Source of the DNA: Streptomyces misionensis
GTDB taxonomy: Bacteria > Actinomycetota > Actinomycetes > Streptomycetales > Streptomycetaceae
Direction of reading: 5' to 3'
Assembly (NCBI RefSeq): GCF_900104815.1
Contig: NZ_FNTD01000004.1
Location: 1,302,001 to 1,366,000, forward strand
DNA: 64,000 bases
The position numbers were made by a program, and so were the translations under genes. The notes below the pieces were generated by a model, which saw only the letters and a list, made by a program, of their open reading frames with translations, was not told where the DNA came from and made no database searches. Numbering within the stretch: position 1 is the first letter of the stretch; each line of letters starts with the position of its first letter. Of this stretch, positions 18,650-27,730 are shown one piece after another.

Positions 18650-19452
18650 AGAGATGGCCCTGTACTACCGGGCCAAGGCCTACCGCGACACCGGACACGG
18701 CCCGGAATCACGCCGCGGATACCAGCAGGTCGCCGACGGCAACGGCCGCCTCGCCCCCGCCGCCCGCCGCGGCCTCGCCCAGGCCGCCCGCCTCGCCGGC
18801 GACTTCCCCACCGCACACGCCGCAGCACAAACCCTCGGCTGGGAAGGACGCCACCACCGTGTCCTGGGCGACCTGTGGTGGCTGCAAGGAGAACCCGACG
18901 CGCCGCGGCCGCCTACCTGGCCGGGCGCACCGAAGCCGAACAGCACGGCGTCGCCGGGGAAGCAGCCCACAACCAGGCCCTGCGCGCCCTCGCCGTCGCC
19001 TTCTACGACCCCCGCCAGGCCGACGACGAGATCGACCTCGCCCACCAGCTCCTCGCCAGCCTCGACATGCGCGCCACCACGATCAACGCGGCCATCGCCG
19101 CCCCGATCCGCGACGCCGGCGATCCCGCACTCGACGAGCGTATCCAGACCTGCGCACCGAGCTGGACACCGCGGGCCTCATCTCCATGGCCCCCACCCTC
19201 GAACTCTCCGCCGCGTTCCACCAGGCCGTCCTCGACGACCACGACGCCCTTGCCGCCACCGTCTCCCGGCTGCGCGAACAAACCCAAAGCGGGGACTACG
19301 CCTACTACGTCGACATCGCCACCTTCATGGCCGGCCTCCCCCTCCCCGCCGGCCACACCCCGCCGCACTGGCTGGACGGCGAACAGACCACCCGCAGCCG
19401 GTGGCGCACCCTCGTCACCACCCACCAGCACCACCTTCACAACCACCGGTAA
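18650..19452 (+). pseudogene. TPR-type (ATP/GTP-binding protein) pseudogene with two frameshifts
   Basis: Three consecutive frames make one protein. ALYYRAKAYRDTGHGPESRR runs to about 18905 in one frame. AAAYLAGRTEAEQHGVAGEA continues in a second frame to about 19145. LRTELDTAGLISMAPTLELS to LVTTHQHHLHNHR-stop is in a third. The pattern is a tetratricopeptide-like helical array, as in large Streptomyces ATP/GTP-binding TPR proteins. The N-terminal NTPase part is missing and replaced by the ISL3 fragment. Confidence 0.75.
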
Positions 19453-19474
19453 GCCGCCTGATCTGCATATACGA

Positions 19475-19513
19475 CTGCGGCCCGCGAACACCTGGTGTGT
19501 TCGCGGGCCGCAG
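19475..19513. terminator. Perfect 16-bp hairpin, bidirectional terminator
   Basis: CTGCGGCCCGCGAACA and its exact reverse complement flank a 7-base loop. It sits between convergent reading frames (the TPR pseudogene and the toxin pseudogene). Confidence 0.8.
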
Positions 19514-19526
19514 CCAAGGGAGATGG

Positions 19527-19895
19527 TCAGGGGGTGAGGTCCAGGACACGGACCGGCTCGCCCTTCCAGCGGTCGAGGGCGGTCGTGGCGATCACCGCCC
19601 CGTCCGGACGGTCCGGGGTGGGCTGCGCAGCGTACTGGCAGTGCGCCGCGGCCCAGGTGTCCTGCTGGGCCACTGCCAGGGCGGAGGGCAGGTCCAGGTC
19701 CAGGACGGTGATGCCGGGAAGCACGGCAAGGTGCTCGGCCGTACCCGGCCGGGCACGATCGGCTTCGACCAGCACGCACGCCGGGGCATAGAGGTACCAG
19801 CCGGACTACGCATGGGCGCGGTGGATCAACCGCGAGGCCAGGGCGTTCCCGCGGCCGGCCGCGGCCATCGCGGTGTCGTCCAGGACGATGTGCAT
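19527..19895 (-). pseudogene. PIN/VapC-like toxin gene interrupted by an amber codon
   Basis: The reading frame starts MHIVLDDTAMAAAGRGNALA, meets an in-frame TAG at 19806-19808, and continues in the same frame as SGWYLYAPACVLVEADRARP to RWKGEPVRVLDLTP-stop. Without the TAG it would be a protein of about 120 residues with the early acidic residues expected of a PIN-like RNase toxin. A GTG at 19907 overlapping the antitoxin stop (GTGA) is an alternative start. The single nonsense change leaves the antitoxin without an active partner unless the stop is read through. Confidence 0.6.
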
Positions 19896-19903
19896 CGCGT
19901 CGC

Positions 19904-20164
19904 TCACCGGGCTCCCGCATCGGCCAGCCGGCGGTCCAGCTCGCTGTCGAGGTCCTGCTCCTGCGCCCGGGTCGGCGCGTAGCCCGTCCACTCCTGAAGG
20001 GCGGCGCGGGCCCGCTCGGCGCGCTCGGCCCGCTCGGCGGGGGTGAGCAGAGTGTCGGCGAGGCGGGCCAGGTAGGCACGCAGCGACATTCCCTCGGCTG
20101 CCGCGATGGCGGCGAGCCGGTCCCGGGCTTCCTCCGGGATGCGGACGTTGACGTCGGACATCAT
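19904..20164 (-). CDS. Ribbon-helix-helix antitoxin
   Basis: 86 residues. The N-terminal strand VNVRIPEEARDRLAAIAAAE with SLRAYLARLADTLL forms a CopG/Arc-type RHH DNA-binding domain. The acidic, arginine-rich C-terminal tail (RAQEQDLDSELDRRL) would wrap a toxin. Three start codons lie in a row (GTG-ATG-ATG). Its stop overlaps the downstream toxin GTG, the usual toxin-antitoxin arrangement. Confidence 0.8.
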   Translation of the reverse strand: MMSDVNVRIPEEARDRLAAIAAAEGMSLRAYLARLADTLLTPAERAERAERARAALQEWTGYAPTRAQEQDLDSELDRRLADAGAR

Positions 20165-20259
20165 CACGGGCCAGTCGTGCCCTCACCCAGACGGTCCGGG
20201 CGTCCATCCCTGCACCAAGTCCACCGTAGGAGGGGGAGCCGGACCCGGCCGTTGCCGGC

Positions 20260-20315
20260 AGTCGGCAGTCGGCAGTCGGCAGTCGGCAGTCGGCAGTCGG
20301 CAGTCGGCAGTCGGC
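20260..20315 (+). repeat. Eight perfect tandem copies of a 7-bp unit (AGTCGGC)
   Basis: 56 bp of uninterrupted AGTCGGC repeats between the divergent antitoxin and TetR genes. The run ends one base before the palindrome at 20317. A pure repeat of this kind is prone to slippage. Confidence 0.95.
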
Positions 20316-20316
20316 A

Positions 20317-20336
20317 AACAGAACAGTGATTCTGTT
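20317..20336. promoter_or_regulatory. Palindrome upstream of the TetR-AKR-MDR operon
   Basis: AACAGAA-CAGTGA-TTCTGTT is a perfect 7-bp inverted repeat in an unusually AT-rich stretch. It ends 47 bases before the TetR start. A second weaker dyad, AAGAA...TTCTT, lies just downstream at about 20351-20367. The position suits a TetR autoregulatory operator. Confidence 0.55.
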
Positions 20337-20383
20337 AGTGTTTCTCCTCAAGAAGAACAGGAATTCTTTTTGTGGGAGGTGTG

Positions 20384-20941
20384 GTGCCTCGGCTCACCGA
20401 CGCACGCAAGGAACTCCGGCGTACTCAGATCGCCCAGGCCGCCGTCCGCTGCTTCAGCCGCAACGGCCTGGAACGGACCTCAATCGCCGACATCACCGCC
20501 GAGTCCGGCCTCTCGGCCGGCTCGATTTATGCGCACTACCGCAACAAAGCGGACCTGGTCCAGGCCGCCGCCCGCGAGATGCTCGACAAGCGCGGCAGCA
20601 CCATCGGCGAGTACGCCGCGGCGGACGTCCCGCCCGACCCCGACGAACTGCTCTCCCGCCTGGTCACCGCGATCGACCCTGCCGAGGCCCGGGTCGGCGT
20701 GCAGACCTGGGGCGGAGCTACCACCGACCCGGTCATCCACGACATCGTCGTCGACGCGACCGACCGGATGCGCGCGATGCTGCACGACTGCGTCACCGCA
20801 TGGCTCGTCAAGGTCGAGCACCACGAGCCGGCCCGGGCCCGGGAGCACGCCGCCCCGATCGCCCACCGGGTCATGGCGCTCTACCAGGCCGAACTGCTGT
20901 ACACCGCCCTGCGGACACCCGCCGAGGAGACAGCGTCATGA
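20384..20941 (+). CDS. TetR-family regulator
   Basis: 185 residues. The helix-turn-helix is RRTQIAQAAVRCFSRNGLER followed by SIADITAESGLSAGSIYAHY. A cluster of GTG codons follows GGGAGG at 20374; I used the GTG at 20384, which gives VPRLTDARKELRR, although the spacing is short and GTG 20372 or 20381 are possible. The gene overlaps the downstream AKR gene by ATGA, so it probably autoregulates the three-gene operon. Confidence 0.85.
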   Translation: MPRLTDARKELRRTQIAQAAVRCFSRNGLERTSIADITAESGLSAGSIYAHYRNKADLVQAAAREMLDKRGSTIGEYAAADVPPDPDELLSRLVTAIDPAEARVGVQTWGGATTDPVIHDIVVDATDRMRAMLHDCVTAWLVKVEHHEPARAREHAAPIAHRVMALYQAELLYTALRTPAEETAS

Positions 20942-21831
20942 CCACGCGGACCGCCTCGTTCGCCGACCGCACCGTTTTCCGGGTCGGCTACGGCGCGTTG
21001 CAGCTCGCGCGCCTGCACGACCGCCGCGGCGAGGCCGTCGCACTGCTGCGCCGCGCGGTGGAACTGGGCGTCGACCACGTGGACACCGCCGAGTTCTACG
21101 GCTTCGGCTTCGCCAACGACGTGATCCGCGAGGCACTACGCCCCGAGGACGACGTCCTGGTCGTCACGAAGGTGGGGGCCGCCCCCGATCCCGGCGGGCG
21201 CCTGCCGTTGCGTCTGGCACAGCGGCCCGAGCAACTGCGCGCCGGCGTCGAGGACAACCTGCGCAGCCTCGGCGTCGACCGGCTCGACGTGGTCAACCTG
21301 CGCCGCCTGGACACCGGCCCCGGGCTGCGTCCTGCCGGGGACCAGGTTGTCGACCTCGACGACCAGCTCGCGGTGATGACCGCCCTGCGCGACGAGGGCA
21401 AGATCGGCGCGATCGGCCTGAGCAGCGTCACCCTCGACGGCCTGCGCCGCGCCCTGCCCGCCGGCCTCGTCTGCGTGCAGAACGCCTACAGCCTCGTCTC
21501 CCGCGGCGACGAGGACATGCTGCGGCTGTGCGCGGCCGAGGGCATCGCCTGGGTGCCGTTCTTCCCGCTGGGTGGGGCCTTCCCCGGCCTGCCCAAGGCG
21601 ACCGACGAGCCGACGGTGCACGCCGTGGCCGAGTCCCTGGGCGTCACGCCCTCCCAGGTCGGCCTCGCCTGGCTGCTGCACCATGCCCCGAACGTACTGC
21701 TCATCCCCGGTACCGCGAACGCCGCCCACCTGGAGGCCAACATCGCGGTCAACGAGATCACCCTCGACGCCGCGACTCTCGCGGCCCTCGACGCCGTCGA
21801 GTCCCGCTCCAGCGACGTCCCCATCGGCTGA
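20938..21831 (+). CDS. Aldo/keto reductase
   Basis: A 297-residue (beta/alpha)8 reductase. Catalytic Asp and Tyr are in DHVDTAEFYG and Lys in VLVVTKVG. The fourth position, usually His in LHR, reads LDVVNLRRLD, so the His is replaced, as in several actinobacterial members. GTANAAHLEANIAV is the NADPH phosphate site. It probably reduces an aldehyde or ketone with NADPH. Translationally coupled to the TetR gene. Confidence 0.88.
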   Translation: MTTRTASFADRTVFRVGYGALQLARLHDRRGEAVALLRRAVELGVDHVDTAEFYGFGFANDVIREALRPEDDVLVVTKVGAAPDPGGRLPLRLAQRPEQLRAGVEDNLRSLGVDRLDVVNLRRLDTGPGLRPAGDQVVDLDDQLAVMTALRDEGKIGAIGLSSVTLDGLRRALPAGLVCVQNAYSLVSRGDEDMLRLCAAEGIAWVPFFPLGGAFPGLPKATDEPTVHAVAESLGVTPSQVGLAWLLHHAPNVLLIPGTANAAHLEANIAVNEITLDAATLAALDAVESRSSDVPIG

Positions 21832-21934
21832 CCGGAACCGACGCGGCCGGGTCGCGACCACACCCCACGCCGGGCACCCTGACGGCCGTCAGGCCGCACC
21901 GGAAACCCCAGATCACCAGGCTCAAGGACGGATC

Positions 21935-22948
21935 ATGAAGGCCATCGTCTACCGCACCAACGGTGCCCCCGACGTTCTCCAGCTCGTCGACCGTGACCTG
22001 CCGGCACCCGGGCCCGGCGAGGTTCGCGTCCGGGTCGCCGTGTCCGGGGTCAACCCGACCGACTGGCAGGCGCGCTCCGGCCACCCCGTGCGCTTCTGCG
22101 AGGTCACCCCGCACCTCGACGGCGCCGGCACGATCGACGCCGTCGGTGAGGGCGTCGACCCCAGCCGGGTCAATCAGCGTGTCTGGCTGTTCATGGCCGC
22201 TGCCGGACGGCCCACCGGCACCGCTGCCGAATTCACCGTTGTACCCGCTGATCAGGCCGTGCCGCTGCCCGACGAGGCCGGCTTCGACCTCGGCGCCGCA
22301 CTCGGAGTCCCCGCGCTGACCGCGCACCGCGCGCTCACCGTCGCCGAGGACGGGCCGCGTCGGCTGCGGCCCGGGGCACTCGACGGCAAGGTGGTGCTTG
22401 CCGCGGGCGGAGCCGGAGCGGTCGGGCACGCGGTGATCCAGCTTGCCCGATGGGCCGGTGCCACCGTGATCAGCACGACCAGCAGCCCGGAGAAGGCCCG
22501 GCTGGCCACCGCCGCCGGAGCCCACCACGTGATCAACTATCGCGAGGGCGACCCGGCCGCCGAAATTCGCGAGATCGCCCCGGACGGCGTCGACATCGTC
22601 GCCGAGGTAGCCCTGGGTACGAACCTCGCACTGGACCTGGCCGTACTGCGAACCCGCGGCACCATCTCGACCTATGCCAATGACGGTGGGAAGCCGATCG
22701 AACTGAACGTGCCGCAGAACATGGTGCTGAACACACGCTTCCAGTTCCTGGTGCTCTACACCGCCGGTCCGCAGGCACGCGCCGCGGCCGCCCAGGACGT
22801 CGCCGCCGCGGTGCACGACGGCGCGCTGCCAGTCGGCGAGGAACACGGCCTGCCACTGATCCGCTTCCCCCTCGACCGCACCGCCGACGCGCACCGCGCG
22901 GTCGAAAGCCGCGCGGTCGGCAAAGTCCTCGTGGACGTCATCTCCTGA
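21935..22948 (+). CDS. NADPH:quinone oxidoreductase-type MDR protein
   Basis: A 337-residue zinc-free MDR. The N-terminus MKAIVYRTNGAPDVLQLVD and SGVNPTDWQAR are typical. The cofactor motif is VVLAAGGAGAVGHAVIQLA. The ending GKVLVDVIS matches the quinone oxidoreductase group. It lies about 100 bp after the AKR gene, probably in the same TetR-controlled operon, and would take part in detoxifying reactive carbonyls or quinones. Confidence 0.87.
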   Translation: MKAIVYRTNGAPDVLQLVDRDLPAPGPGEVRVRVAVSGVNPTDWQARSGHPVRFCEVTPHLDGAGTIDAVGEGVDPSRVNQRVWLFMAAAGRPTGTAAEFTVVPADQAVPLPDEAGFDLGAALGVPALTAHRALTVAEDGPRRLRPGALDGKVVLAAGGAGAVGHAVIQLARWAGATVISTTSSPEKARLATAAGAHHVINYREGDPAAEIREIAPDGVDIVAEVALGTNLALDLAVLRTRGTISTYANDGGKPIELNVPQNMVLNTRFQFLVLYTAGPQARAAAAQDVAAAVHDGALPVGEEHGLPLIRFPLDRTADAHRAVESRAVGKVLVDVIS

Positions 22949-23472
22949 CGTCCCGCCGCCCACCACGCCCCCACCCGCCGCCCCGGGGAACCGGCATGGG
23001 CCACGGATGCCGCCGCGCCCCGGTCGTATCCAGCGCGCCCGGCTCCACGAGCATGGCGGAGCAGCACGTCCCGTTCACGCGCGATGGCCGCCCGGTGTGT
23101 GGCGTGTGTCCGTCCCTTCGGCTTCCGGGGGACGGTTCGACGTCGTACAACGCCTTTCCCGGGATTGCCCGTTCGATCCGGCCGTCGGCCACCGGTGCAC
23201 TGCGGCCGGCGTACCGGAATGCGTACACCGCGACCAGGTGGGGCTGCCGGCCCCCGTACTCCACCAACCGGCTCCCCTTGCCGTGGGAGACCCCGCCGCC
23301 CGCAGAGGCCGGAGTCCCCGCGTAGGTCGGCGCGGCACTGCAGCGGCACCGCCGGAAGCCTGCGCCGACCTGATCCGGCAAACGACCGAGATCCTGCTCG
23401 CCTCGGTATGTCCGGTCCACGTGAGGGTGATGAGTATCCGGTGATCAAGGCGAATCGGCTGCGACGGCGGCG
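22949..23472. other. Intergenic region without a recognisable gene
   Basis: Over 500 bp. Open frames exist on both strands but lack family resemblance and ribosome sites. It may hold an eroded gene. Confidence 0.4.
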
Positions 23473-24012
23473 TTACGGCTGGCCGTGCTGGTCCTTCGAG
23501 GAGTTGGCCGGAGCTGAGGCTCGGTCAGCCTGCCGCTGGCGATATACCCTCTGACGGCATGCCGACCCGTAGTACAGCGAATCCGCACGTCCAGTCGTAA
23601 CGGGCCTGCCGCACCCACAGCCGCACGAGCGGCCCGATCCCCGCCCACCGTTACGCTTACGCGTGAGGGAAGTACGGCAGGCCCGCGAGCATGTCACCCC
23701 TCGCATCAACACCTCGGCCCTGCGCACCACGACCAGGCCGCAACCGGCGACACACGCCTGCGGTGAGAGAGCCGCGCCGCGGCCGGCCAGGTCCCACCAC
23801 TCGGCAGACTCGGTCCGCCGAGTGGAGGCGGCCCGGGTCAGGCCCCTATCCGGGTCCGGGCACCCCCGCTCGTAGCACGCCTCGCAGATCAGGAAGCGGG
23901 TGAACCTCTGGCGGCCTCCCTGTCGCCGGACGCCGTCGACCAGGTACACCGTGCCGAGAAGGCCGGCGCCGCACATCACGCAAAGCCGAGAAGAACCTTC
24001 ACGGATACCCAT
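23473..24012 (-). CDS. Small cysteine-rich protein with three zinc-binding-like clusters
   Basis: About 179 residues. Cluster 1 is CVMCG...ICEACYERGC. Cluster 2 is CVAGCG...TCSRACRTSLTRKR. Cluster 3 is CGCGCGRPVTT...GSACRQRVYRQR, which resembles the short CxxC...C zinc ribbons in small phage and plasmid proteins. The tail is basic, so nucleic-acid binding is plausible. Function unknown. ATG 24012 is preferred over the upstream GTG. Confidence 0.6.
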   Translation of the reverse strand: MGIREGSSRLCVMCGAGLLGTVYLVDGVRRQGGRQRFTRFLICEACYERGCPDPDRGLTRAASTRRTESAEWWDLAGRGAALSPQACVAGCGLVVVRRAEVLMRGVTCSRACRTSLTRKRNGGRGSGRSCGCGCGRPVTTGRADSLYYGSACRQRVYRQRQADRASAPANSSKDQHGQP

Positions 24013-24035
24013 AACGACTTCAACGACTGGCACGG

Positions 24036-24480
24036 CTAGCCGTAACTCGGGTCGGCCGCCCCGGGCAGCAAGCGGCCCTGGGCGGCCCCGGCCTCGGCCA
24101 GCACTGCTGTGGCGGGGCCCGGCAGCCCAGGTTCAGGTGAGGAGCGCGGCTGATTGCCGGCCGGGGCGCAGGTGTGGTTGGCCGGTGGCCCGACATACGC
24201 GCACCCTGAGCAGCGCACCCAGCCCGCCTCCCTGATGGCCGCCTCGACTACCGAACGCTTTGGGCCGAAGCCGGCCGAGACCAGCTGGTGCGGCAGGCGC
24301 ACTTCCTCCACAGCGAGCAGGGCGGCGGCCGCGGTGACATCGTGCCCCTCGGTGCAACCAGTCGGGCCCGGGCAGGGTGTGCACGGCCTCGGCCGGGATG
24401 TGGTGCAGGTCGGCGATGGCGAGCCGGGCCGGAAGCTCGGGGGTGGCGGCGCCGCTCTCCCAGCGGCTTTGCGAGCACCC
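24036..24480 (-). pseudogene. Frameshifted helix-turn-helix (XRE-like) regulator with zinc motif
   Basis: One frame holds SQSRWESGAATPELPARLAI and AVHTLPGPDWLH, a cro/C1-type pattern. After a frameshift near 24350 the protein continues EGHDVTAAAALLAVEEVRLP to AAIREAGWVRCSGCAYVGPP and ends at 24036. The N-terminal start is lost beside an IS5 fragment. It looks like a regulator broken by insertion and drift. Confidence 0.5.
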
Positions 24481-24612
24481 CGGCATCCGCAAGGTCTGGG
24501 TCGACGGCGGCTACCGCCAGCACCTCGCGAACATGCCGCCACCCTCGGCATCGACATGGAGATCAGCCACGCACACCCGGGACCAAGGGTTTCACCCCGA
24601 TCCCGCGGTGAG
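24476..24612 (+). pseudogene. IS5-family transposase fragment
   Basis: HPGIRKVWVDGGYRQHL, then in a second frame EHAATLGIDMEISHAHPG, then in a third GTKGFTPIPR. Together they are the DDE-domain stretch of IS5 transposases, with two frameshifts in 130 bases. No start, end or terminal repeats were found. Confidence 0.7.
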
Positions 24613-24790
24613 CGGTCGAGCGACTCGTGTTCAAAATCACGGGGAAACTCCCCCCTCCCCCTCAGCCTGGACGACGTCCACATAGATAATGTTTGCGGCT
24701 CTACACGTGGGCGAGGCCGGGGATCCTGTGATTGCAGGCCCGGCGTGGGTGGGCAGCGTTCGCCCGGACCCGGTCCCGCCGTAGGAGAGA

Positions 24791-27598
24791 ATGATGGATG
24801 TGCAGCCGCAGACCGTTCATGGGCGAGAGCCTCTGATCGGCAGGGAGAAGGATCTGCGGTTCGTCCAGTCTTTCTTCGACGACTCCGCTCTGCTGGGCGG
24901 CGCACTGCTTGTCTCCGGTGACGCGGGCGTCGGCAAGAGCGCCCTACTCGACGCGGTGGCCCTGGCCTCGGCTCGGCGCGGAAACCGTGTGCTGCGGGCG
25001 GCCGGCGCGGAGTTCGAGGCGGATGTCAGCTATTCGGGCCTCAACCAACTGCTCATCCCGCTGCTGGACGATCTTGACCGGCTGAGCACCGCGCACCGTG
25101 ACGCCGTGCAGGTGGCCATCGGCCTCGGCACCGGGCCGCCGCCCGATCGCCTGCTGGTCTCTACCGCCGTGCTGTTCCTGCTGCGGCGAGTCGCCGCCGA
25201 GACCCCGCTGCTGCTGGTGGTCGACGACCTGCCCTGGATGGACAGGGCGACCAACGCGGTGCTGGGCTTCGTGGCCCGCCGCCTGGCCGGCAGCCGGGTG
25301 GGTTTCCTGGCGGCCTCCCGCAGCCACTCCGACAGCTACTTCGAGCGGGGAGGACTGCCCGAGTACGTCCTGCCGCCGCTGGACGAGGCCGCGGCCGTTG
25401 AGCTGCTGTCCAGCAGGCACCCGGGTCTGGCCCCCGCAGTACGCCAGCGCCTGATGGCCGAGGCCATGGGCAATCCACTGGCCCTGGTGGAACTGCCGGC
25501 CTCCCTGACCGGGGCGCAGCGCTCTGCCTTCGCCTCGCTGCCCTCGGTGCTGCCGCTCAACCAGCGGCTTCAGGCGCTGTTCGCGTCGCGTGTCGCGGTC
25601 CTTCCCGCCGCCTGTCGTCAGCTCCTGCTGGTCGCGGTGCTCGACGGAACAGGCGATCTGGCGGTGATCGAGGCCGCGGCGGCCGGCCGGGCCGGTCTTG
25701 TGGACCTCGCTCCCGCGGAGCGTGACCGTCTGGTCAGGGTGGATCCAACCACCCGGCGACTCTCCTTCGGCCACCCCCTCGTGGGCTCGGCCGTGGTCGA
25801 GGAGTCCGCCGCAGGTGACCGGCGGTGGGCCCACCAGGCGCTGGCCGACGCTCTGGTCGGGCAGCCCGAGCGACGCGCCGCACACCTCGGCGAGGCGGCT
25901 GCCGGCCCGGACGAGGAGGTCGCCGACCTGCTCGAACAGGCCGCGCGTCACCGGCTGATCCGTGGGGACGCGGTCGGCGCGGTGGCCATGTTGATCCGTG
26001 CCTCCGCACTCAGCCCGCTGGCGGTGGACCAGAGCCGGCGGCTGGCCGAGGCCGCCTACATTGGCGCGGACGCGGGCGGGGAGGTCACGGGCGCCTCCCA
26101 GTTGCTCGCCGGGGCACGACGGGTGAACCCGGCCGGGCACGACTCCCTGCACGCTGCCGCCGCGGCCGTTTTCCTGCTGATCAACGGGGATGGTGACGTC
26201 GACACCGCGCACGGGCTGTTGCTCGGTGCGATCCGCTCGGCCCACCACGGCCGGGCAGGCAAGGACAGCGCCGGGGAAGACGCCATGGCCGACGCGCTGC
26301 ACACGCTGGCGCAGGTGTGCTGGCTCTCGGGCCGGCCGGCGCTGTGGCAGCCGGCCCTGGAGATCGTCGACCGGCTCGCGGCCGACGTCCCGGAGCTGAC
26401 CTGGCTGGTCAGCCGTACGTTCGCCGATCCCGCACGCTGCGAGCCCGAGACCCTGGTCAGGCTGGACGCCCTCATCGCCGACTCCCGCAACGACACGGAT
26501 CCCACGCGGGTCATACGCGTCGCCACCGCGGCTGCGTTCCCCGACCGTCTCACAGATATGGGTGAGGCCATGCGGGAGGTGATCCGCCGGGGCCGTGAGG
26601 GCGTCGCGCCCGTGGGGCGCCATCTCGGTGCGCTGATGCTCGTATGCCTGGACTACTTCTTCGCGGGCCGCTGGCAGGAGGCAGGGGAACTGGCCGACGA
26701 GGGCCTGCCACTGTGCGAAGAACTCGGCTACAACTTCTTCCGCTGGTACTTCCAGTACATCCAGGCGCTCCTGGCCGCAGTTCAGGGGAACTTCGTCTCC
26801 AGCACCGCGCTCGCCGACGAGGTCTCGCGCTGGGCGGCACCCCGTGGGGCGCACGGCGCCGATCTCTTCGGCTACCAGCCGAGAGTACTGACGGCTCTGG
26901 GCAGCGGCGACTTCGAAGCCGCCTACCGGCACGCAGCCAAGATGAGCCCGCCCGGCACTTTGGCCCCGTACATCCCGCATGCCTTGTGGGTCGCGATGGA
27001 CCTGGTGGAAGCGGCGACACGGACCGGGCGTGCGGAGGAAGCCGCGGCCCACGTAGCGGCGATGCGCGCCTCAGCGATGCCCCGGCTCTCGCCCCGTCTG
27101 GCCATGCACACCCTCGCGTCCGAGGCCCTCGTCGCACCCGGCGACGAGGCCGGCGTTCTGTTCGACCGGGCACTGGCGGTCGCGGACACCGAGCGCTGGC
27201 CTTTCGACCGGGCCCGCGTGCACCTCCTCTACGGCGAGCACCTGCGACGGCTGCGGGCGATGTCTGCGTCCAGGCCCCATCTCACCGAGGCACTGGAGAC
27301 GTTCGAGCGTCTCGGCGCGGCCCCCTGGACCGCTCGTGCGGCAGCCGAACTACGCGCCTCCGGCCATGCCGTGTCCCGGTCCACCGGGATGGGCAGCGCC
27401 GAACTGACCGCGCAGGAGCGGCAGATCGCGGTCCTGGCAGCCTCCGGCCTGACGAACAAGCAGATCGGCGAGCGGCTCCATCTGTCGCACCGCACTGTCG
27501 GCACACACCTCTACCAGCTCTTCCCGAAACTCGGCATCACCTCACGCACCGCGCTGCGTGACGCGCTGACCGAGCTGGACGCGAAAGAAAGCCGCTGA
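24791..27598 (+). CDS. LAL-type LuxR-family regulator with AAA ATPase domain
   Basis: 935 residues, the normal size for large ATP-binding LuxR regulators. Walker A is VSGDAGVGKSALLDAV (about 42-57) and Walker B LLLVVDDLPWMD (about 140). A long TPR-like helical middle follows. The C-terminal LuxR helix-turn-helix begins LTAQERQIAVLAASGLTNKQ with HLSHRTVGTHLYQLF. ATG 24791 follows GTAGGAGAG. These proteins are usually pathway-specific activators that hydrolyse ATP and respond to a ligand on the helical domain. Placed ahead of the redox-enzyme run, it is the best candidate activator of that region. Confidence 0.92.
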   Translation: MMDVQPQTVHGREPLIGREKDLRFVQSFFDDSALLGGALLVSGDAGVGKSALLDAVALASARRGNRVLRAAGAEFEADVSYSGLNQLLIPLLDDLDRLSTAHRDAVQVAIGLGTGPPPDRLLVSTAVLFLLRRVAAETPLLLVVDDLPWMDRATNAVLGFVARRLAGSRVGFLAASRSHSDSYFERGGLPEYVLPPLDEAAAVELLSSRHPGLAPAVRQRLMAEAMGNPLALVELPASLTGAQRSAFASLPSVLPLNQRLQALFASRVAVLPAACRQLLLVAVLDGTGDLAVIEAAAAGRAGLVDLAPAERDRLVRVDPTTRRLSFGHPLVGSAVVEESAAGDRRWAHQALADALVGQPERRAAHLGEAAAGPDEEVADLLEQAARHRLIRGDAVGAVAMLIRASALSPLAVDQSRRLAEAAYIGADAGGEVTGASQLLAGARRVNPAGHDSLHAAAAAVFLLINGDGDVDTAHGLLLGAIRSAHHGRAGKDSAGEDAMADALHTLAQVCWLSGRPALWQPALEIVDRLAADVPELTWLVSRTFADPARCEPETLVRLDALIADSRNDTDPTRVIRVATAAAFPDRLTDMGEAMREVIRRGREGVAPVGRHLGALMLVCLDYFFAGRWQEAGELADEGLPLCEELGYNFFRWYFQYIQALLAAVQGNFVSSTALADEVSRWAAPRGAHGADLFGYQPRVLTALGSGDFEAAYRHAAKMSPPGTLAPYIPHALWVAMDLVEAATRTGRAEEAAAHVAAMRASAMPRLSPRLAMHTLASEALVAPGDEAGVLFDRALAVADTERWPFDRARVHLLYGEHLRRLRAMSASRPHLTEALETFERLGAAPWTARAAAELRASGHAVSRSTGMGSAELTAQERQIAVLAASGLTNKQIGERLHLSHRTVGTHLYQLFPKLGITSRTALRDALTELDAKESR

Positions 27599-27615
27599 CC
27601 ACACCGGTGGTCACC

Positions 27616-27635
27616 AGTCATCTGACGTATGCCCG
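27616..27635 (+). promoter_or_regulatory. Repeated dyad motif, copy 1 (upstream of the SRPBCC gene)
   Basis: AGTCATCTGACGTATGCCCG. The core GTCA-TC-TGAC is an inverted repeat. It lies about 96 bases before the SRPBCC start. See the copies at 31664 and 37739 and the weaker one at 29717. Confidence 0.6.
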
Positions 27636-27730
27636 TCGCGGGCCCATGGCGGAACGTAGGCAGGAAAAATGACACGGGTCGCCCGCCATGAGGGCGCGGC
27701 CCTCCTTCCTCGCAGCCAGGAGGTAGCGAC

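Noticed and set aside
20260..20315. Short tandem repeats considered as a CRISPR array
   Set aside because: The unit is 7 bp, without spacers or cas genes.
22996..23444. Plus-strand frames after the MDR gene
   Set aside because: No family match or ribosome site, and several overlapping frames look equally good.
24944..27052. A 702-codon antisense frame over the LAL regulator
   Set aside because: Same shadow effect; the sense frame has Walker and LuxR motifs.
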